DNA from: Bacteroidales bacterium
GTDB taxonomy: Bacteria; Bacteroidota; Bacteroidia; Bacteroidales; Azobacteroidaceae
Length of the DNA: 41,122 nt
Assembly (NCBI GenBank): GCA_003851245.1
Contig: BHEP01000022.1
Span: 1-41,122 of the forward strand
Direction: 5' to 3'
Shown here: piece after piece, positions 9,020 to 16,908 of the stretch
How the letters are laid out: each line of letters starts with the position of its first letter
How positions within the stretch are numbered: position 1 is the first letter of the stretch
Translations under genes and position numbers: made by a program
The notes under the pieces: model-generated
The model's input: only the letters and a program-made list of their open reading frames with translations
The model's database searches: none
What the model was told of the DNA's origin: nothing

Positions 9020-10759
9020 TTATATCTCAGATTCATTTGTGCCCATTACTTCACTTAGTTTGTCAAAAAGTGCAACAACGTCATTATGTATTTCACTATC
9101 CAACATTTCAGATGCCACAGCAAGTCTGTTTACTTTTATACCCTCTGCTCCCACTGCTTCAAGTTTGCGGAATAATGAATCCTGCTGCTCAAATAATAGT
9201 TTTTTACCATCTAAAACTGAAAAAATATCTGCCGAAATATTTTTCCATTCTTGATTTGTAGGTAAGGTGAGATTCTGACTTAAGAAAAAAACATCAATAA
9301 TACTTAAATAAGACTGCGTGAAAAGGCTAAGCTCTGGTTCTTTGCGAATTTTAGACACCGCTCTCTTCCATGCTGAGGGCACAAATAAATAGTTGTCAAT
9401 ATTTTTACGCTTCCATTCAAAGAACGCAGTATTAGTCTCCTTTGGATGGAAGCTCTCCGCGGTATCATAATCAAGAATGATCAATCTCATTAGATTTGTA
9501 TTATATTGTTTTAGTGCATTGTAATGAAGATCTGATTTTTTCTTCATCTCCTCCTTGCTACCTCCACCCAATGTTTTATGATAAAAACTGTCATAAACAT
9601 CCCTTTTTCCAAGCACTTCGGCCCAGGCAGAAAGTATCCTTTCATCATCTTCTCCCTCTAGGTATAAAATATATGGGCTATCTTGTGTTCTGACTATATC
9701 AATATTATCAACTAGACTTAGAGCAGCAATAATTCTTGTCGAATCGTCGATTTTCACCGCCTTGCCAGACATGATAGATATTATAGAACTCTTCTCAACA
9801 CTTTTTATAAATTCTTCAGAATGCGTTGCTATTAAAAATTGTATCTTTGATATTGACTTCAAATATTCTATGATCTTTCTCTGCAGGTTTATGTGAAGGT
9901 GGGCATCGGGCTCATCAAACAAAATAGTAGTCACTCCTTGGTATCCATACATAAAGGCCAACAATGTGAGTATTTGATGAAAGCCGCTGCCTCCAGAAAT
10001 AATATCAAATGGTTTTTTGCCTAATTCCGTATATTCTGAAGTAATTTCGGTATCGAATTTCATTCTATATTTTGGAGCTTCCAATTTAACATTAAACCAT
10101 TCACTAATTTTAGTTTTAATTTCTCGCCAATCGTCATTCTCTCCTATTGTCTCGTCTTTTCTGTCAACAACCCTGTATAGTAGATTTCTAAGGATGGATC
10201 CGGGTTGTGCCTTTCCAACACTTTCTCTTATATTTCCATCATCCATCCATTTTTCATGAGGCTCTAAACCCGAAAATGGTGGAACATACACAATTTGCGG
10301 AAGCATGCAACTTTCGTCTTTGCTGGCAAATTCTTTCCATCCTTCTCTTGGAATTGCATAAACAGATTGTGGTGCCTGATATCTCATCTCTACGCAAAAA
10401 TTTTGCTCTACTCCTGCAGCATCTTTCCAGTAAACATCTATTGAAATTAGTATGTATTGTAGCCTTTTTTTCTCTGTGCCAGATTCATTCTTATATTCTC
10501 TGTCAGTCTTATCTGTCCATAGCAAGTTAAACTCGGGCAATGGCAATGCTGTGAAATTTGGTAGCACTAGCTGAATACCTCCCCCACCCTTTTTTCGCGA
10601 CAATCTAAACTGATCAACACAATACTGCCAGATAGCTAAGGCTTGTAAAACAGAGCTCTTGCCACTATTGTTTGCTCCCACGACTAAATTAAAGTTGTCG
10701 AAAAGAAACTCTTCGTCTCTAATTTTTTTAAAGTTTCTGAGAATTAATTTATGTATCAT
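9020..10759 (-). CDS. OLD-like AAA ATPase with TOPRIM-type nuclease region
   Basis: The 579-residue protein has an ABC/SMC-like ATPase half with Walker A GANNSGKSS (about 28-36), a signature-like ISGGSGFHQ and Walker B TTILFDEPDAHLH (about 276-288). A C-terminal half follows with the TOPRIM-like elements YLEGEDDERIL (about 365) and LIILDYDTA (about 425), the acidic residues expected to bind metal. Overcoming-lysogenization-defect (OLD) proteins are ATP-dependent nucleases, several acting in phage defence (for example Gabija GajA with a UvrD-like helicase partner). No helicase or other partner gene is adjacent, so its role is open. The frame is intact. The gene runs opposite to the sugar operon and upstream of GntR. 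Confidence 0.82.
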   Translation of the reverse strand: MIHKLILRNFKKIRDEEFLFDNFNLVVGANNSGKSSVLQALAIWQYCVDQFRLSRKKGGGGIQLVLPNFTALPLPEFNLLWTDKTDREYKNESGTEKKRLQYILISIDVYWKDAAGVEQNFCVEMRYQAPQSVYAIPREGWKEFASKDESCMLPQIVYVPPFSGLEPHEKWMDDGNIRESVGKAQPGSILRNLLYRVVDRKDETIGENDDWREIKTKISEWFNVKLEAPKYRMKFDTEITSEYTELGKKPFDIISGGSGFHQILTLLAFMYGYQGVTTILFDEPDAHLHINLQRKIIEYLKSISKIQFLIATHSEEFIKSVEKSSIISIMSGKAVKIDDSTRIIAALSLVDNIDIVRTQDSPYILYLEGEDDERILSAWAEVLGKRDVYDSFYHKTLGGGSKEEMKKKSDLHYNALKQYNTNLMRLIILDYDTAESFHPKETNTAFFEWKRKNIDNYLFVPSAWKRAVSKIRKEPELSLFTQSYLSIIDVFFLSQNLTLPTNQEWKNISADIFSVLDGKKLLFEQQDSLFRKLEAVGAEGIKVNRLAVASEMLDSEIHNDVVALFDKLSEVMGTNESEI

Positions 10760-11027
10760 ACTTGCATGGTTTTGATCGTAAATATTTTACTCGTATTTAA
10801 TGATGTTTCGTCTTTGCCGAATTGATTTCGACCAAGGAGTCTCTGAGGCATCATCCCAAGCCAAGCAAACTCCAATTTCTGCAACTTATATTGTACCATA
10901 TAATGATTCGCTTTTTTAGAAAACGTTTAATTGATACAAAGATAGTGTTTTTGAACAATATTGAGTACGCTTGTATCATAAGAGCCCATCTGAGATTTCA
11001 AATTTCATTAAAAAAACATACTAGTAT

Positions 11028-11059
11028 ATTGCGTAAGCCAAAAAAATACCCTACATTTG
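11028..11059 (+). promoter_or_regulatory. Candidate Bacteroidetes-type promoter of the isomerase operon
   Basis: TACATTTG at 11052-11059 matches the Bacteroides -7 consensus TAnnTTTG exactly, and ATTG at 11028-11031 is a near match to the -33 TTTG element, 20 bp upstream. Transcription would start about 40 bp before the ATG at 11107. Confidence 0.55.
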
Positions 11060-11060
11060 C

Positions 11061-11076
11061 ACATGTCAAACATGTT
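11061..11076. promoter_or_regulatory. Candidate operator overlapping the operon's transcription start
   Basis: Two palindromic ACATGT blocks at 11061-11066 and 11070-11075, separated by CAA, lie just after the -7 element. A repressor here would block initiation, and the GntR/UTRA protein at 8188 is the obvious candidate. This is inference only. Confidence 0.35.
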
Positions 11077-11106
11077 CATACATTTAATTATTAGGTAAAA
11101 CAAACA

Positions 11107-12840
11107 ATGAGAAAATCGAATTACGATAAATTTCCGACAACAAAAATAAGTGGTTTTGTGTTGGAAGCTTGGAACAGCATAATAGAAGAGTTAAAAAAGT
11201 GCCAAAGTAGACAAAGAATACTTGCCGTCGACTTTTACGTGGGACTTAGAGAGGACGAAATTATTGAAAAGATGAATCGTTTGTCTCCTGATTTATTTAT
11301 CAACACAAGAGATTTATTTAAATCGAATGCCGAAATATTGGCAATGACCCATCGCTTTATGAGCGAGGATGTTCTTTTTGGATTTGTAACAAACCTTTCA
11401 ATGCTGGATTATTTCGATAAGTCGAAATTGCAAAGGGCGAAAACGGAGATTCTCAATTGCAAGGGTAAAGTACTTATTGTGGGCAGTGGTGCCTCATTAC
11501 TGATTACTGACACAGCCTGTCTTGTATATGCCGATATGTCTCGCTGGGAAATACTCGAGAGATTTCGCAAAAATGAAGTCTGTGGGCTTGGTATTGACAA
11601 TCGCGAAGAAGCATTTTCTTTGCAATACAAGCGGGGATATTTCAATGATTGGAAAATTTGTGATGCCCACAAAGACCGTTTATTTGCCCGAGTCGATTAC
11701 TGGCTCGATACACACAAGGCTGCGCATCCAAAATTAATAGACAAGGAAACTTTCTTCAAAGGGATTGAGCAAACCATCAAATCGCCCTTTCGGGTCGTTC
11801 CTTTTTTTGCTCCTGCTCCCTGGGGTGGTCAATGGATGAAAGAAACCTGCGACCTTGATAGGAATGAGATCAATTACGGATGGTGTTTTGACTGTGTGCC
11901 CGAAGAGAATAGCTTGCTCTTTGAGGTAAATGGAATTGTTTTTGAAATTCCTTCAATAGATTTGGTATTATTACAAAGTCGCGCACTCTTGGGCGAGCCC
12001 GTAGAATCTCGCTTTGGAAAAGAATTTCCCATACGATTCGATTTTTTAGATACCATTGAGGGAGGTAATCTGAGTCTGCAAGTGCACCCTACAACACAGT
12101 ATGTGAGGGAAAATTTTGGCCTCCAATATACCCAAGATGAGAGCTATTATATGGTAGAAGCCGCCCCTGATGCCATCGTATATCTAGGACTGAAAGATGG
12201 CGTTGACAAAAATCAGATGATCGGCGATCTTCGCAAAGCACAAAATGGGGAGCTTGTTTTTGATGCCGAAAAATATGCCAATAAGATACCGGCAAAAAAA
12301 CATGACCATTTTCTGATTCCTGCTGGAACTGTTCATTGCTCGGGTGCTGGCGCAATGGTGCTAGAGATTAGTGCTACACCCAATTTATTTACATTCAAAC
12401 TGTGGGACTGGCAGCGTTTGGGACTCGACCAAAAGCCTCGACCAATCAATATCGAAAGGGGAAAAGAAGTCATCGATTGGGCTAGAGATACCCAGTATAC
12501 TTACAAAAATTTAGTCAATACAAACACTCAAATTGCAGAAGGAGAAGGCTGGATGGAAGAGAAAACAGGCCTGCATCCCAACGAATTTATAGAGACCCGA
12601 AGACATCGCTTTTCTATTGCCGTCACACACAAAACCAAAAATAGTGTCAATGTTTTGAATTTGGTGGAAGGTGAAGAAGCTGTGGTAGAGAGTCCAAACA
12701 ATCTCTTCGATCCTTTTGTGGTGCATTATGCCGAAACATTTATCATTCCTGCAGACATCAAAGAATATACAATACGACCCTACGGAAAATCTATTGGCAG
12801 CCAGTGTGTAACAATAAAAGCTTATGTGAGAACAAAATAA
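11107..12840 (+). CDS. manA: Class I mannose-6-phosphate isomerase with N-terminal extension
   Basis: The C-terminal part (from about residue 235 of 577) is a cupin-fold type I phosphomannose isomerase, which interconverts mannose-6-phosphate and fructose-6-phosphate in the cytoplasm. The expected zinc ligands are visible: Gln325 and His327 in LSLQVHP, Glu351 in YYMVEA and His410 in IPAGTVHCSGAG. The first 230 or so residues are an added domain that classical ManA lacks. It contains a glycine-rich GKVLIVGSGASLL but no standard Walker A motif, and I do not recognise its function. Long ManA proteins of this kind are known in Bacteroidetes. It is first in an operon with a transporter (11 bp gap) and a ROK kinase. 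Confidence 0.85.
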   Translation: MRKSNYDKFPTTKISGFVLEAWNSIIEELKKCQSRQRILAVDFYVGLREDEIIEKMNRLSPDLFINTRDLFKSNAEILAMTHRFMSEDVLFGFVTNLSMLDYFDKSKLQRAKTEILNCKGKVLIVGSGASLLITDTACLVYADMSRWEILERFRKNEVCGLGIDNREEAFSLQYKRGYFNDWKICDAHKDRLFARVDYWLDTHKAAHPKLIDKETFFKGIEQTIKSPFRVVPFFAPAPWGGQWMKETCDLDRNEINYGWCFDCVPEENSLLFEVNGIVFEIPSIDLVLLQSRALLGEPVESRFGKEFPIRFDFLDTIEGGNLSLQVHPTTQYVRENFGLQYTQDESYYMVEAAPDAIVYLGLKDGVDKNQMIGDLRKAQNGELVFDAEKYANKIPAKKHDHFLIPAGTVHCSGAGAMVLEISATPNLFTFKLWDWQRLGLDQKPRPINIERGKEVIDWARDTQYTYKNLVNTNTQIAEGEGWMEEKTGLHPNEFIETRRHRFSIAVTHKTKNSVNVLNLVEGEEAVVESPNNLFDPFVVHYAETFIIPADIKEYTIRPYGKSIGSQCVTIKAYVRTK

Positions 12841-12851
12841 ACTAAAGAAGC

Positions 12852-13997
12852 ATGAAAAACAGTCATTTGAAAATTTTTATTCCCATCCTGCTCAGCTTTT
12901 TTGTGATGGGAATGGCGGACATAGTAGGCGTCGCAACAAATTTTGTGCGAGAGGATTTTGGCTTAAACGACCTTACAGCAAGCATCATTCCGATGATGGT
13001 ATTTTTCTGGTTTGCCGTATTCTCTATTCCCACAGGCTTGCTTATGGGGCGTATTGGCAGAAAAAAAACCGTACTCTTGGCAATTCTCATTCAATGTATT
13101 GCCCTAATTTTGGCCTATTCGCTCTATCAATTCTATATTATCATCCTAGCTTTTGCTCTCTTAGGTATAGGCAATACCATCTTGCAGGTTTCCTTAAATC
13201 CCCTGGTTGCAAGTATTGTAGAAAAAGATAAGTTGGCAAGCACCCTCACTTTTGGACAGTTTGTAAAAGCCAGCTCTTCTTTCGTGGGCCCTATTTTGGC
13301 AAGTATGGCTGCAAGAAGTTATGGCGACTGGAAATTGGTCTTTCTTATCTTTGCGGCAGTATCGCTTCTTTCTTTTGCCTGCCTATACCTCACACCAATC
13401 AATGCTGACAACAAACTCGAATTGAAACAATCTAGTTTTGGCGAAACGCTGAAATTACTAAAAGAGGGCTTTGTATTTACTCTTTTTTTGGGCATCGTAT
13501 TTATTGTTGGTGTTGATGTGTGCATGAATACCAATATCCCCCAGTTGCTAATCAAACGCTTGGGAATGGCGACAGAAGTTGCCAGTTTGGGCTCTAGCTT
13601 GTATTTCGGAGCTCGCACCTTAGGTGCTTTCGTGGGTGCTATTATATTGATGAAATGTAAGCCTGCATCATTTTTAAGGGCTAATATGGTTCTTGCCATT
13701 GCAGCCTTTGTATTGCTTATTTTTTCATGGGAACAAACGCTACTCTTTGTTGCAATATTTCTTATCGGTTTCACCTGTGCCAATGTTTTTTCCATTATAT
13801 TTGTATTTGCATTACAAAACAAACCCGAGCAAACCAATGAGGTATCCTCACTTATGATTATGGCGGTGGCTGGAGGTGCTGTTATTAGCCCTTTGGTGGG
13901 TGCTGTGTCCAAAGGTTTTGGCGTGGGAATGGGTTTTGGTATCTTGCTACTTTGTGTGTTGTATCTCTTATTTTTATCCTTCAAATTATCTAAATAA
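12852..13997 (+). CDS. MFS sugar transporter
   Basis: The 381-residue, very hydrophobic protein has about 12 predicted membrane segments and the major-facilitator motif A variant GRIGRKKT after the second segment. FFVMGMADIVGVATNFVRED near the start resembles fucose/glucose-type proton symporters. It sits in the inner membrane and would import the hexose used by the flanking kinase and isomerase. It begins 11 bp after the manA stop and ends 9 bp before the kinase gene, so the three are almost certainly one transcript. Substrate specificity (mannose or a related hexose) is inferred from neighbours. Confidence 0.88.
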   Translation: MKNSHLKIFIPILLSFFVMGMADIVGVATNFVREDFGLNDLTASIIPMMVFFWFAVFSIPTGLLMGRIGRKKTVLLAILIQCIALILAYSLYQFYIIILAFALLGIGNTILQVSLNPLVASIVEKDKLASTLTFGQFVKASSSFVGPILASMAARSYGDWKLVFLIFAAVSLLSFACLYLTPINADNKLELKQSSFGETLKLLKEGFVFTLFLGIVFIVGVDVCMNTNIPQLLIKRLGMATEVASLGSSLYFGARTLGAFVGAIILMKCKPASFLRANMVLAIAAFVLLIFSWEQTLLFVAIFLIGFTCANVFSIIFVFALQNKPEQTNEVSSLMIMAVAGGAVISPLVGAVSKGFGVGMGFGILLLCVLYLLFLSFKLSK

Positions 13998-14006
13998 GCC
14001 ATATTT

Positions 14007-15125
14007 ATGTACGAAAATGACAAACGAATCGTATTGAGTCTTGATGCAGGAGGAACCAATTTTGTGTTCTCTGCCATTCAAGGCTACAAAGAAATTGTTG
14101 AACCCATAAATATGGAGGCAGTATCAGACAATCTGGAAGAATGTTTGAATGCCATTGTATCTGGATTTGAACAGATCAAGTCCCAATTGAAAGAAAAGGC
14201 TGTGGCAATAAGTTTTGCATTTCCCGGACCTGCAGACTACAAAAACGGAATCATTGGCGACCTGCCAAATTTTAAGGCCTTTCGCAAGGGCATCGCCTTA
14301 GGCCCTTTCTTGCAAAAAAAATTTAATTTGCCAGTGTATATCAACAATGATGGAAATTTATTTGCCTATGGCGAGGCTCTCAATGGAGCCTTGCCCATGG
14401 TAAATGATTGGCTAACAAAAGCGGGCAATAACAAGCAATACAACAACCTAGTGGGCATTACCTTAGGTACTGGTTTTGGAGCGGGAGTAGTGCTCAATAA
14501 TGTGCTAATGCTAGGCGATAATGGCTGTGGAGGAGATGTTTGGATTATGAAAAACAAGAAATATCCCGCCATGATTGTTGAAGAGAGTGTGAGTATTAGG
14601 GCTGTAAAAAGGGTATACCAAGAGCTGTCAGGCCACGATGCTTCAAACTTAAGTCCCAAAGACATTTTTGATATTGCTGAAGGCCATTTGGAGGGCGATA
14701 GACAGGCGGCAATCAGCAGTTTTGAAGAACTTGGCGAAATGGCAGGAGATGCAGTAGCCTATGCACTCACCATTGTTGATGGACTCGTGCTTGTAGGCGG
14801 AGGACTTTGTGGGGCTGCCAAGTATATACTGCCCAGTATGACAAAAGAATTACAAAAAGAAATAGGCCTTTTCTCGGGCGAGCAAATGCCTTCTATGCAA
14901 ATGGAGATTTTTAACCTGATGGATGCTCAGGCAAAAACGGATTTCTTGACAAGTGAAGAGTGCAGCGTGAAAATACCTTTTTCTGAAGAGCTGGTTCATT
15001 ACAATCGTTCAAAAAAAATAGGAATACTGTGCAGCCAGATTGGTACAAGCAAGGCTGTAATGGATGGAGCTTATGCTTATGCCTTACAGCAAATTGATGA
15101 AGCAGGTATTGGCTGCTGTAAATAA
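14007..15125 (+). CDS. ROK-family sugar kinase
   Basis: The 372-residue protein has the N-terminal ATP-binding motif LSLDAGGTNFVFS, the substrate and catalytic region NNDGNLFAYGEAL with the presumed catalytic Asp, GITLGTGFGAGVVLNN, and a C-terminal VLVGGGLCGAAKYI adenosine-site motif. It would phosphorylate an incoming hexose with ATP, feeding the ManA reaction. The usual ROK ExGH and CGCGxxGC zinc motifs are not present; the matching place reads GDNGCGGDVWIMKNKK. Similar zinc-less proteins exist among Bacteroidetes ROK members, so activity is still likely. It is the last gene of the operon. Confidence 0.87.
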   Translation: MYENDKRIVLSLDAGGTNFVFSAIQGYKEIVEPINMEAVSDNLEECLNAIVSGFEQIKSQLKEKAVAISFAFPGPADYKNGIIGDLPNFKAFRKGIALGPFLQKKFNLPVYINNDGNLFAYGEALNGALPMVNDWLTKAGNNKQYNNLVGITLGTGFGAGVVLNNVLMLGDNGCGGDVWIMKNKKYPAMIVEESVSIRAVKRVYQELSGHDASNLSPKDIFDIAEGHLEGDRQAAISSFEELGEMAGDAVAYALTIVDGLVLVGGGLCGAAKYILPSMTKELQKEIGLFSGEQMPSMQMEIFNLMDAQAKTDFLTSEECSVKIPFSEELVHYNRSKKIGILCSQIGTSKAVMDGAYAYALQQIDEAGIGCCK

Positions 15126-15139
15126 ATAACATGTACTTT

Positions 15140-15448
15140 ATTTGGTTTTATTGCGTAGCTCCATTCTCCGTGAAATTCGTTTCTATATAAAGCTATTTGG
15201 TTCAACTCGTCCTGCGAAACGACTATTCCTTTTTGATAGATTGTATCGTCGATTTTGCAAGTGGTTTAGCTCGCACCAGGAGGGAAATGGCTCACATGCA
15301 TCTCCAGATTTATCCCATTGTCAGATGATGAACTACTTTCCAAATCACGTAATCCTGCATTAATAGTCATCCTCAATGCTCCAGAGGCCTTTGAAACAAG
15401 CAGCAAACCGCCTCTGCCAAGCAGTTGAGAATAAGAGGCCAATACCAA
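15140..15448 (-). pseudogene. Relic of an ISAzo13-type (Rhodopirellula-type DDE) transposase
   Basis: On the minus strand the frame ends with NLEMHVSHFPPGAS, close to the conserved VCHFPPGTS block of ISAzo13-type transposases, and then hits a TAA. The same frame then resumes with KIDDTIYQKGIVVSQDEL and YRNEFHGEWSYAIKP, matching the family's C-terminal block (YxxGIxIS...FHGxWNYTI). About 45 residues between the two blocks are missing. The segment upstream is degenerate. No terminal repeats were found. Assignment is from remembered motifs. Confidence 0.55.
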
Positions 15449-15595
15449 TCTGCGACTCTTCTAATCTTAGTGAGGTAAAAGTTTAGTGTACCTATTCGTT
15501 AAATAAGATATGCTTTGCATAGTTTTTTTATGAAAAGGTACACATTATTTTATTACATTCCCTAGGACATATTTTACATAGGAATTTAAAATAAT

Positions 15596-15635
15596 AAAAG
15601 CAGGTATGAAATAAAATTCATTCCTGCTTTTTTTT
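15596..15635 (+). terminator. Intrinsic terminator ahead of cassette 2
   Basis: AAAAGCAGG pairs with CCTGCTTTT, extended by ATGAA/TTCAT across a one-base mismatch, followed by a run of T. It lies 470 bp after the ROK kinase and 145 bp before FecR 2, so it insulates cassette 2 from upstream transcription. The reverse strand also has a weaker T-rich exit. Confidence 0.75.
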
Positions 15636-15755
15636 GCGCTAAGATGCACGGGACTCATCAAAATATCGATGAAGCAAAAAAATATTGAAAAAAATATGCT
15701 AATTGAGGGAGTAGTTGAACCACCCTCGTACGTCTTACATATACGGACTTCTATG

Positions 15756-15780
15756 AAATATTGTAAAATATTGTAAAATA
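15756..15780 (+). repeat. 10-bp direct repeat at the FecR 2 start codon
   Basis: AAATATTGTA occurs twice in tandem (15756-15775) and a third partial copy runs into the ATG at 15780. It replaces the region where a ribosome-binding site would be expected. Confidence 0.6.
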
Positions 15781-16808
15781 TGAAAAATACAGAAAACGAA
15801 CTCATAATAAAATATCTTCACAACGAACTAAGCAAGGAAGAGATGGAAAGGCTCTATCTATGGCTGACGGAAAATAAAACCAACCAAGATTTTCTTTTCA
15901 AGTTGGAGGCTTTTTACACTGTCAACCAACTTAATACCTCTAATAAAGAGGCTGCCGACACAAACAAAGAGTGGGAAAAACTAGAATCTATCATTAGCAA
16001 ATTGAATGTAGGCAAACAAACGGCAAACAAAAAAAATCGTCGCATCCCTATCTTGAAATTTTTAAATTATGCTGCCATATTTATTCTGGCAATAGCAATC
16101 CCTTACACCTTATTTAATAACAAGCATACCCACGACTCAATAGTCGATGAAACAATGGCGACTGTAAGTACAGGAATCGGAGAGCGAAGCCAATTGATAC
16201 TGCCCGATGGGACTAAGGTCTGGATAAATTCATGCTCGTCTCTGTCTTACTCTTCTAATTTATCGTCGGAGAGAAAAATAAAACTCTCTGGAGAAGCTTA
16301 TTTTGAAGTGTCAGAAGATAAAAATAAACCGATGACAATAGAAACATACCTTATTGATATAAAGGTACTTGGCACTGAATTTAATTTACGTGCTTTCGAA
16401 GATGATCGTAGCGTTGAAACAACCTTGTATGAAGGATCAGTATCTGCAAACACTGCGGAAAAAGCATTCAAACAAGATATTTTATTAGAGCCCGGACAGC
16501 AAATGACATATGCCGAAGATAAATCACTGAAAATAATATCCATAAATAATAAGAGTGATATTCTGTGGAAAAAAGGAGTCATTCATTTCAAAAAACAATC
16601 CCTAGAATCCATATCGCGCAGACTAGAAAAGAATTTTAATGTAAATATTTCAATCCTCGACTCGCAATTGGCTATGGAAGAGTTTACTTGTGAATTCGAA
16701 AGTGCTGAGAATATACGTGACATATTAGAAATCCTTCGCATGACTGGACGCATGCAGTACGAAATAAATGGAAGTAAAATAGAAATAAATAATTACAGCA
16801 AAAAATAA
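15780..16808 (+). CDS. FecR-family anti-sigma factor (cassette 2)
   Basis: The 342-residue protein has the same plan as the first FecR: N-terminal cytoplasmic helix bundle (LHNELSKEEMERLYLWLTEN), one membrane segment at about 92-112 (FLNYAAIFILAIAIPYTLF), periplasmic FecR domain (about 128-225, LPDGTKVWINSCSSLSYSS, GEAYFEV, VLGTEFNLRAF) and C-terminal DUF4974-type domain (about 262-338). It should sequester an ECF sigma factor until SusC 2 signals. The gene is followed after 100 bp by SusC 2. The nearest sigma gene is downstream of SusD 2 at 22206. Confidence 0.9.
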   Translation: MKNTENELIIKYLHNELSKEEMERLYLWLTENKTNQDFLFKLEAFYTVNQLNTSNKEAADTNKEWEKLESIISKLNVGKQTANKKNRRIPILKFLNYAAIFILAIAIPYTLFNNKHTHDSIVDETMATVSTGIGERSQLILPDGTKVWINSCSSLSYSSNLSSERKIKLSGEAYFEVSEDKNKPMTIETYLIDIKVLGTEFNLRAFEDDRSVETTLYEGSVSANTAEKAFKQDILLEPGQQMTYAEDKSLKIISINNKSDILWKKGVIHFKKQSLESISRRLEKNFNVNISILDSQLAMEEFTCEFESAENIRDILEILRMTGRMQYEINGSKIEINNYSKK

Positions 16809-16908
16809 AACAAACTAAATTCATAATAGCAAGCACTTATCATTTAAAGGCCACAAATAGATAATTAGCTTGCCCAACAAGATTACTAATTTATAATAAT
16901 GAAAAACA

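Larger units (their letters stand above)
10760..11106. promoter_or_regulatory. Divergent intergenic region (347 bp) with sugar-operon promoter
   Basis: I see no convincing gene here. The region separates the OLD-like gene (minus) from the isomerase operon (plus). It contains an 8-bp inverted repeat TGATACAA (10932-10939) and TTGTATCA (10971-10978), the candidate promoter near 11052 and a symmetrical ACATGT motif pair near 11061. Confidence 0.5.

Noticed and set aside
9020..10759. Possible Gabija or retron defence system around the OLD-like gene
   Set aside because: The required partner genes (UvrD-like helicase, reverse transcriptase) are absent on both sides.
10822..11094. Open frame of about 90 codons in the divergent intergenic region
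   Set aside because: It overlaps the likely promoter and operator of the isomerase operon, its translation is basic and low in complexity with no family features, and it would end 12 bp before manA.
13319..14077. Long minus-strand open frame opposite the MFS transporter and ROK genes
   Set aside because: It is a shadow of two well-conserved plus-strand genes; its translation is repetitive and shows no domain.
15508..15528. Small hairpin ATGC-TTT-GCAT followed by a T run
   Set aside because: The stem is only about five base pairs; the terminator at 15596-15635 is far stronger.
15756..15780. Short tandem repeat considered as a CRISPR-like or iteron array
   Set aside because: There are only two full copies with no spacers and no cas or replication gene nearby.
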